A DNA stretch of 19,171 nt from DATJPR01 sp035506295 (GTDB lineage: Bacteria; Bacteroidota; Ignavibacteria; UBA10030; UBA6906). The first letter of the stretch is position 1. Each line of letters starts with the position of its first letter. This document shows, piece by piece, positions 14,135 to 19,171 of the stretch. A program made the position numbers and the translations under genes. The notes below the pieces were generated by a model that saw only the letters and a program-made list of their open reading frames with translations, had not been told where the DNA came from and ran no database searches. The stretch spans positions 1 to 19,171 of the forward strand of contig DATJPR010000224.1 in the NCBI GenBank assembly GCA_035506295.1. Reading direction: 5' to 3'.

Positions 14135-15652
14135 ATGGCACGGCAACGATTCTTCCGTTTCTCCCTCTTCTCCATTCTCTTCGGCGCAGTTGCCTCCCCC
14201 GCGCAAATGCTCTGGTACCCTGTCGACACACTCACTCAGGGTGCATACGATTGCTTTCATCCGTCAGTGATCCACAACGACTACCAGACGGCCGATCCGT
14301 CAAACGATGTGAAGGTCGTGTTCGAGCGACACACGGCAACGACCTCGGACATCGTGGTGCATTATGGGATGGCATCTTCAAGGTCGTGGTTTCCTTTCGA
14401 CGTCGTCATCTCGAGTACCTCGAGTGATACGATGCAGACGAACCCTGACATCGGCGAGATGCATTTCGGTTATCAGAACGTCATGGTTTTTACCGTGGCT
14501 GCCTGGCAGCGATGGGACGGCACGCACTGGCAGATCTGGTACAGCGAACGTGTGTACAATCCTTTGTCGGCGTCACCCTTCCCGCCGCCATGGAGCGCGC
14601 CGCGCCAACTATCGGGCGGCCAGGAAAACAGTGAGAATGCGTGCGTTCGACGATTCAGCGATACGTCACTCATTGTGGTTTGGAGGCAGGATTCGGCGGT
14701 GGTCGATGCGCGGATCTCGCCGACCACCGTGACTGCGACCGAGGCACTCGGCGTGGCTCCGTCATCTGATTTCGCAATTGACGCACTCTACCAGTACGGG
14801 CAGTACAGCGTGTTGTGGACTGATGGACATCAGAGGGCGTATGTGAGGCGGCACTCGGGGCTCCCACAGATTCCATGGAGTTCGACAGATAGTGTCGATG
14901 TCGGCATGGACATGAGTTCACCGCGGTTCATCATGTGGATCCTCGACGGCACGAAATTTCTCTTCGACTCGCACGCTGGCAGCAGAGAGGGGATCTTCAT
15001 GTCAGATCCAGCCGGCGGATCCACCCAACTGGTACTCGCGGATTCGAATGCCGATCTCTCCCACGCCTCGGCGTACGCCGAACCAATAATGATCATTATC
15101 CGCGTTCATCCGAAGCTTGAATCCTTCACTCCTCTTGATCTGGTCGTCTTCGAAAGAACCGCCGCCGGAGATTCGGCGCTGGTCTTTCTCGGAGCTCATG
15201 GGTTTTCTTCGGACACGATTCGCAGTGTTGGACACAACAGGAATGCGGTGTTGTCCTCGTCTCTCCTTGCTGAAAACGGCCCCACCTTGCTCACGGTGTG
15301 GGAGAGCAATCGGTCCGGACGATCGCAGATCTACGCCCGGTGGGCGCATGAGACCATCGAAGATGTGCCATCCGAGCCGCCTTCGCCGGAACAGCTTGCC
15401 CTGTACCAGAATTATCCGAACCCGTTCAATCCAACGACAGTTCTCAGCGCACAGTGGACAGCGGACAGTAGGATACGGCTTGCAGTTTACGATTTGCTGG
15501 GGCGGGAGGTGGCGGTGCTCGCCGACGGGCGATATCCCGCGGGGAAATACTCATTCGCGTTTGACGGGAGCAGGCTCGCCAGCGGGGTCTACTATTATGA
15601 ACTGCGGTCCGGGGAAACCCGGCTCGTTCGAAGCATGGCTCTTGTGAAATAG
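14135..15652 (+). CDS. T9SS cargo, possible beta-propeller protein
   Basis: A 505-residue secreted protein. The signal peptide (1-23, MARQRFFRF... to ASPA) is predicted to be cleaved before QMLW. The central region (about 25-410) is rich in short strands with aromatic ends, including HWQIWYSERV, WSAPRQLSGG, TSLIVVWRQD, YSVLWTDGH and, near residue 400, RSQIYARW. These resemble blades of a sialidase-type propeller, but I cannot assign a family or find catalytic residues. Residues about 421-505 are a clear sorting domain (YQNYPNPFNPTTV, VYDLLGREVAVLADG, FDGSRLASGVYYYEL, ending MALVK). It is divergent from sucA with its own promoter candidate and appears monocistronic. It shares with the two LamG cargos an AQM(V/L)W sequence at the mature N-terminus. 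Export through T9SS is well supported; function is unknown. Confidence 0.85.
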   Translation: MARQRFFRFSLFSILFGAVASPAQMLWYPVDTLTQGAYDCFHPSVIHNDYQTADPSNDVKVVFERHTATTSDIVVHYGMASSRSWFPFDVVISSTSSDTMQTNPDIGEMHFGYQNVMVFTVAAWQRWDGTHWQIWYSERVYNPLSASPFPPPWSAPRQLSGGQENSENACVRRFSDTSLIVVWRQDSAVVDARISPTTVTATEALGVAPSSDFAIDALYQYGQYSVLWTDGHQRAYVRRHSGLPQIPWSSTDSVDVGMDMSSPRFIMWILDGTKFLFDSHAGSREGIFMSDPAGGSTQLVLADSNADLSHASAYAEPIMIIIRVHPKLESFTPLDLVVFERTAAGDSALVFLGAHGFSSDTIRSVGHNRNAVLSSSLLAENGPTLLTVWESNRSGRSQIYARWAHETIEDVPSEPPSPEQLALYQNYPNPFNPTTVLSAQWTADSRIRLAVYDLLGREVAVLADGRYPAGKYSFAFDGSRLASGVYYYELRSGETRLVRSMALVK

Positions 15653-15668
15653 CTACATTGGGCAACCG

Positions 15669-15746
15669 GTTGACTGCAGACCACGGACAGTGATGGGGAA
15701 TAGATATCTTGTTAACTGTCTACGGTTCACTCTCTACGGTCGACTG
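15669..15746. repeat. Degenerate GTYNACTS octamer cluster
   Basis: GTTGACTG (15669), GTTAACTG (15711), GTTCACTC (15725) and GTCGACTG (15739). The last two sit in 14-base tandem units (15719-15732 and 15733-15746) that match at 11 of 14 positions. This may be a decayed simple repeat. Confidence 0.35.
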
Positions 15747-15997
15747 TCACCTGTCCGCGCTTTTCTTCCTCGATCCTTCTCTTCCCTTTCCCTAGAACTC
15801 CACTTGCCGTCGAATCGCGGACGCCTCAACGTCGAGACCCCGGAGCCCCCCGGCCGGAAGGCAGTAAGTTTTGCTGCGACGAAGCTGGCGCGGATTTGTG
15901 GGGATCTGAGAGGGCGCGGGGACAGGGGAAATCGTCCACCGAACCGGCAGGCCACGACCGCAGCAACCATGGAAAAGAGAGGCGGGACTGCAACAGG

Positions 15998-16026
15998 TGT
16001 AACCTTTTGCCAGTATCACAGTTTAC
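15998..16026 (+). promoter_or_regulatory. Possible ECF-type promoter for the sigma-factor operon
   Basis: TGTAACC (15998-16004) has the AAC core common in ECF -35 elements, and GTTTAC (16021-16026) lies 16 bases later where a -10 would be expected. ECF operons are often self-activated, which motivates the suggestion. The match is not diagnostic. Confidence 0.25.
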
Positions 16027-16058
16027 CTAATTGAAGCCACCAGTGCCGGCACTCCAGA

Positions 16059-16616
16059 GTGAGCTCATTGACCGACATAGAATTGATGAACAGCGTGCGT
16101 GACGGCGACATTGCGCAGCTCGCGCATTTGTTCGACCGGCATCACGTCAAGCTCTACAATTTCTGCCTCCGCATGTCAAATGAGCGCGAGGCGAGCGAAG
16201 ATCTCGTGCAGGAAGTGTTCCTCCGAATGTTGAAATACCGGCATACGTTCCGGGGGAATGGGGAATTCGTTACATGGATGTATCACCTGGCCCGGAACGT
16301 ATTGAACGATCACTTCAAGAAACGGGTCCATGAGTCGGACGGCAGGGATGGTGAGCACGATGTCCCGGCTCCTGACCCGCTCGCGCAGGAGCAACTGGAA
16401 CAACAACAGGAACAGGAGCTGCTGCTGCAGGCCCTGGGGCGCCTCCCGGCGGAGAAAAAGGAGATCCTGATTTTGGCGCGCTATCAGGATCTTCGATACG
16501 AAGTCATTGCGGAGATCCTCGGGTGTTCGGTCGAAGCGGTGAAGGTGCGTGTGCATAGAGCCATGGCCGAGTTGAGGACGATATTCTTTGAACTTTCGGG
16601 TGAGAAAAGCAGATGA
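16059..16616 (+). CDS. RNA polymerase ECF-type sigma factor
   Basis: A 185-residue sigma70-family protein with only regions 2 and 4. Region 2 spans about 21-89 (LFDRHHVKLYNFCLRM, EDLVQEVFLRMLKY, FVTWMYHLARNVLNDHFKK). Region 4 spans about 122-175 (LPAEKKEILILARYQDLRYEVIAEILGCS, with the recognition helix VEAVKVRVHRAMAEL). The linker (106-121) is Gln/Glu-rich, with eight Gln. The start is uncertain: GTG 16059 opens the longest sensible form (MSSLTDIELM), while TTG 16068 and ATG 16086 are alternatives; upstream Shine-Dalgarno matches are weak. The stop overlaps the next start by four bases (ATGA), so translation is probably coupled to the anti-sigma gene. It would direct polymerase to envelope-related genes, probably including its own operon. 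Confidence 0.92.
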   Translation: MSSLTDIELMNSVRDGDIAQLAHLFDRHHVKLYNFCLRMSNEREASEDLVQEVFLRMLKYRHTFRGNGEFVTWMYHLARNVLNDHFKKRVHESDGRDGEHDVPAPDPLAQEQLEQQQEQELLLQALGRLPAEKKEILILARYQDLRYEVIAEILGCSVEAVKVRVHRAMAELRTIFFELSGEKSR

Positions 16617-17419
16617 ATGGATCGCATGTCGCAGACCAGCTGATGGCGCTCATCAGCGGAAATTTGAAGGAAACAGACAGGCGCACGGTCACAGCCCATC
16701 TTGAGTTGTGCGATCAGTGCCGGACAGAATACACGACACTGATGGCTCTCTGGGACGACCTCGGGAAAGCGCCGTCAGAGCTTCCTTCGCGTTCTCTTGA
16801 ACGGGACGTGCGCATGATGATCAAGGGATACGAAGCAAGTGCGCATCAACCGGGACACGGCGCGATGGCCGGCTGGCGAGTTTCGGAAATGCCGTGGTTC
16901 CGCCGTCCCGCGGTGCAGGTAGGATTCGCCCTTTGCCTCCTCCTGGCCGGTGTGGGCTCCGGGTACGTGCTCCGGAGCGGCTCCAGCAACGATAAGGACA
17001 TTGCCCAGCTTCATGAGGAAGTGCGCGGACTGAGTAATCTCCTCACTGTCTCCCTGCTGAAGCAGGAGTCAGCAAGCGATCGGTTGAAAGGGGTCAGTTG
17101 GGGCGACAAGCTTGTCACCAAGGACCCCGAGATCGAAGCCGCCCTCATCAATACGATGAAGCATGACCGCAACGTGAACGTCCGTCTCGCCGCCCTCGAC
17201 GCGTTGTCCAAGGACCTGGACAACCCATCGGTCCGCAACGAGATCATCCGGTCATTCCCCGAGCAGACATCGCCGTTGATGCAGATTGCGCTCGTGGATG
17301 TATTGACCAGCATGAATGACAGCAACGCCGAAGCCGCTCTCCAGCGGGCTCTCGACAGGCCTGACCTGCGGCCGGAAGTCCGGGAAAGAATTCACCAGGG
17401 TCTCGAACACGCACTTTGA
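16613..17419 (+). CDS. Membrane zinc-finger anti-sigma factor with HEAT-like exported domain
   Basis: A 268-residue single-pass membrane protein. Cytoplasmic residues 1-98 carry H29-x3-C33-x2-C36, the zinc-binding anti-sigma signature that normally holds the partner sigma factor inactive. One membrane segment lies at about 100-120 (AVQVGFALCLLLAGVGSGYVL). A predicted coiled stretch follows at about 126-155 (DIAQLHEEVRGLSNLLTVSLLKQ). Residues about 170-268 consist of paired amphipathic helices typical of HEAT-like repeats (DRNVNVRLAALDALSKDL, SPLMQIALVDVLTSMND, EAALQRAL). The ATGA overlap with the sigma gene makes it the likely dedicated regulator. The exported helical domain is the plausible sensor and could bind the DUF4097 proteins encoded next, but that is inference. 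Confidence 0.88.
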   Translation: MNGSHVADQLMALISGNLKETDRRTVTAHLELCDQCRTEYTTLMALWDDLGKAPSELPSRSLERDVRMMIKGYEASAHQPGHGAMAGWRVSEMPWFRRPAVQVGFALCLLLAGVGSGYVLRSGSSNDKDIAQLHEEVRGLSNLLTVSLLKQESASDRLKGVSWGDKLVTKDPEIEAALINTMKHDRNVNVRLAALDALSKDLDNPSVRNEIIRSFPEQTSPLMQIALVDVLTSMNDSNAEAALQRALDRPDLRPEVRERIHQGLEHAL

Positions 17420-17437
17420 TATGAGGAGAATCAGGCT

Positions 17438-18292
17438 ATGCATTGGGCTCTCTGGACGTTGACGATCGTCATGCCCCTCGCGTTGGGGGTTGAGACGCAG
17501 GAGTATACGGCAAAAGAAGATATCATTCGCTCGATCCCTTTCCCCGGCTCAGGAGCATCCCGGACTCTCGCGGTCGACAATATCCGTGGCTCCATCGACG
17601 TGGTCGGCTACGACGGTGACAAACTCGAGCTCGTCGCACACCGTACGTCGTACGGTGATACGGAAGAAAAGCTCGAGGAAGCAAAGAAGAACATCACGCT
17701 GGACGTCAGCCAGGACAGCGGGCGGATCGTCCTCTACGTTCGTACCCCCTGGCGGTACGAGAATTCCTCGGGGTCGCATATCCATGAGGATGACGAGGGC
17801 TATGATGCTGAGTTCAATTTCGAACTCAAGGTCCCGTCCCGGACCGACTGCATCTTGAAGACCGTGAACGGCGGGTCAATTTCCGTGAGCGGGATGACTG
17901 GAACGTTCGAGGTGCGCAACGTCAACGGCGGCATTGCCATGACCCGCATTGCGGGATCCGGCTCCGCGAAAACGGTCAATGGAAATGTCAAGGTGGACTT
18001 CCGCGAGAACCCGGCGTCGCGATGCGGGTTTGCCACGATCAACGGATCGATTGACGTGACGCTTGACCGCAATCTGTCCGCCGATTTCCGGTTCAAGACT
18101 TTCAACGGGGAGGTTTACAGCGACTTTGAGTTCACAGGACTCCCGCACGACAGCCCTTCGTCCGAACGATTCGGCCGGCGCACCGTGTACCACGGGAATG
18201 ATTACACGCGTGTCCGTGCCGGCAACGGCGGACCGCGCCTGGATTTCGAAACACTCAACGGCGACATACACATTCTCAAGAATCATCAATAG
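17438..18292 (+). CDS. Exported DUF4097-family beta-repeat protein 1
   Basis: A 284-residue protein of the DUF4097 family (putative adhesin-like, parallel beta-repeat). A signal peptide of about 17 residues is likely (cleavage ALG|VETQ), although its basic N-region is weak. From residue 50 on, short strands recur with an Asn-Gly turn: TVNGGSISV, NVNGGIAM, TVNGNVKV, TINGSIDV, TFNGEVYSDF and TLNGDIHIL. An acidic/His insertion (SGSHIHEDDEGYD, about 110-122) interrupts the first half. AGGAG lies 9 bases before ATG 17438, and the gap to the anti-sigma gene is 18 bases, indicating an operon. DUF4097 proteins are often encoded beside ECF sigma/anti-sigma pairs, but their biochemical role is not established. 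Confidence 0.85.
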   Translation: MHWALWTLTIVMPLALGVETQEYTAKEDIIRSIPFPGSGASRTLAVDNIRGSIDVVGYDGDKLELVAHRTSYGDTEEKLEEAKKNITLDVSQDSGRIVLYVRTPWRYENSSGSHIHEDDEGYDAEFNFELKVPSRTDCILKTVNGGSISVSGMTGTFEVRNVNGGIAMTRIAGSGSAKTVNGNVKVDFRENPASRCGFATINGSIDVTLDRNLSADFRFKTFNGEVYSDFEFTGLPHDSPSSERFGRRTVYHGNDYTRVRAGNGGPRLDFETLNGDIHILKNHQ

Positions 18293-18300
18293 GAAAACCC

Positions 18301-19149
18301 ATGTCTCTCAAGGATATCATGCTTCGGGGCGGGGCAGCCGCACTCACGTTGCTCATCGCACAGGCGGCATTCGGCCAGGCATCGACAGAGAAGATTCCCG
18401 TGCCGCTGACCGACCCCAATCGTCCTGTTCTGCTGAAGGTCGGCCTTGTCGCAGGCGGGATCTCCGTCAAAGGCTATGCCGGGAAGGAAGTCATCGTCGA
18501 GTCACGCGTGGGAAGTGACCAGGATGAAGGTCAGGATGAAGAGCAGCCGGACGAAAAAGCCAAGGGCATGAAGCGCGTCCCGAACACGAGCAGCGGTGTG
18601 ACCGTGGAAGAGGAGGACAACACCGTCAGCGTTGGTACAGGTCTGCGCGGCATCACCAACAAGGTGGACCTGATCATTCAGGTACCCACGGCATGTTCGA
18701 TGAAGTTGAGCACGGTGAACGACGGCGACATTACTGTCGAGAACGTCAACGGCGACGTCGAGATCAACAATACGAACGGCTCCATCACCCTCTCGCACAT
18801 CTCGGGCTCGGCCGTGGCACAAACGGTGAACGGCGAAATCAAGGTGACATTCGCGCAAATCAACCAGGACAAGGCGATGTCGTTCAGCACCCTGAATGGC
18901 GACATCGATGTGTCGTTCCCGTCATCACTGAAGGCCAACGTCCAGTTGAAATCGGAACAGGGAGAAATCTACAGCGATTTCGATATCCAGATGAAATCGC
19001 CATCGACGCATATGGAGAAGAACGAAGGAAACAAGGGGAAGTTCAAGCTCACTTTGGAGAAGGCCATGCGCGGGACGATCAACGGTGGTGGACAGGAAAT
19101 CCAATTCAACAGCTTCAACGGGAACATCTATATTCGGAAGGGAAGCTGA
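18301..19149 (+). CDS. Exported DUF4097-family beta-repeat protein 2
   Basis: A 282-residue paralogue of the preceding protein, 8 bases downstream, with TAGGAAAA before ATG 18301. The signal peptide (1-25, MSLKDIMLRGG... to QAAFG) is predicted to be cleaved before QAST. The Asn-Gly strand ladder is VNDGDITV, VNGDVEI, TNGSITL, TVNGEIKV, TLNGDIDV, EQGEIYSDF and SFNGNIYI, ending five residues from the C-terminus. An acidic loop (DQDEGQDEEQPDEK, about 74-87) replaces the His-containing insertion of protein 1. Both proteins share the (E)IYSDF/VYSDF strand near residue 225. It is a probable partner or functional twin of protein 1; subfunction is unknown. Confidence 0.85.
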   Translation: MSLKDIMLRGGAAALTLLIAQAAFGQASTEKIPVPLTDPNRPVLLKVGLVAGGISVKGYAGKEVIVESRVGSDQDEGQDEEQPDEKAKGMKRVPNTSSGVTVEEEDNTVSVGTGLRGITNKVDLIIQVPTACSMKLSTVNDGDITVENVNGDVEINNTNGSITLSHISGSAVAQTVNGEIKVTFAQINQDKAMSFSTLNGDIDVSFPSSLKANVQLKSEQGEIYSDFDIQMKSPSTHMEKNEGNKGKFKLTLEKAMRGTINGGGQEIQFNSFNGNIYIRKGS

Positions 19150-19171
19150 GTCGGGTATCGCCGATGACACT
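19150..19171. other. Window edge after the operon
   Basis: Only 22 bases follow the stop codon. No terminator or start of another gene can be seen. Confidence 0.5.

Larger units (their letters stand above)
15653..16058. other. Intergenic region upstream of the sigma-factor operon
   Basis: These 406 bases contain no convincing gene. A perfect 10-base palindrome CAACCGGTTG lies at 15663-15672. Four related octamers of form GTYNACTS occur at 15669-15676, 15711-15718, 15725-15732 and 15739-15746. GACAGT (15686-15691) could pair with ACTGTC (15715-15720) over a 23-base loop. A pyrimidine-rich stretch follows at about 15750-15792. Open frames on both strands here have no start signal or recognisable product. 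The last 60 bases probably hold the operon promoter. Confidence 0.5.

Noticed and set aside
15663..15672. Perfect palindrome CAACCGGTTG as an operator
   Set aside because: It has no spacer and stands alone just past a stop codon. A 10-base palindrome is not strong evidence of a binding site.
15690..16034. Open frames on both strands upstream of the sigma-factor gene
   Set aside because: The products are low-complexity and Arg/Pro-rich, with no ribosome binding site. The stretch also contains simple repeats and the probable promoter.
1..19171. CRISPR array, tRNA, rRNA, insertion sequence, prophage or toxin-antitoxin pair
   Set aside because: I looked for regularly spaced repeats, cloverleaf-type sequence, transposase or integrase motifs and small paired genes and found none.

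Overview
The window looks like chromosomal DNA of a GC-rich member of the Bacteroidota/Ignavibacteriota (FCB) group. The main evidence is three secreted proteins with C-terminal type IX secretion (T9SS) sorting domains of the NPFNPTT...GSRLSSGVYFYR...VLVK type. A supporting sign is that most predicted signal-peptidase-I sites leave Gln at +1, a trend reported for Bacteroidetes. Several genes have good AGGAGG-like ribosome binding sites. I see no tRNA, rRNA, CRISPR array, transposase, phage gene or integration site, so this reads as ordinary chromosome with lineage-specific secreted-protein genes.

Layout. (1) Positions 1-1379, minus: 5' part of an exported protein of unknown function that runs off the window. 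(2) 1380-1889: a long divergent intergenic region with a TTGACA/TATATT promoter candidate and possible leader hairpins. (3) 1890-3635, plus: a lipoprotein with one c-type heme motif near its C-terminus, followed by a terminator-like hairpin and a G-quadruplex-capable tract. (4) 3755-4240, minus: a DinB/YfiT-like protein. (5) 4432-6585 and 6729-8885, plus: tandem paralogues, each built as signal peptide, two LamG-like domains, P/Homo B domain and T9SS tail. (6) 13925 down to 8913, minus: a probable three-gene run of 2-oxoglutarate dehydrogenase E1 (sucA), an aldo/keto reductase and a C45-type Ntn-hydrolase lipoprotein. (7) 14135-15652, plus: a third T9SS cargo, possibly a beta-propeller, with its own promoter candidate. 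(8) 15653-16058: intergenic. (9) 16059-19149, plus: a tight four-gene operon encoding an ECF sigma factor, a membrane zinc-finger anti-sigma factor with a HEAT-like exported domain, and two exported DUF4097 proteins.

How the parts fit. The last operon is a self-contained envelope-sensing module: a sigma factor, its likely membrane-bound inhibitor and two secreted beta-repeat proteins that may be target, sensor or effector. The three T9SS cargos are surface or secreted proteins, but no T9SS machinery gene is present here. SucA is a TCA-cycle enzyme whose co-directional neighbours have no obvious metabolic link to it. The least explained items are the sigma/anti-sigma/DUF4097 module, the tandem LamG/P-domain pair with its conserved upstream block, and the heme lipoprotein with its long leader.
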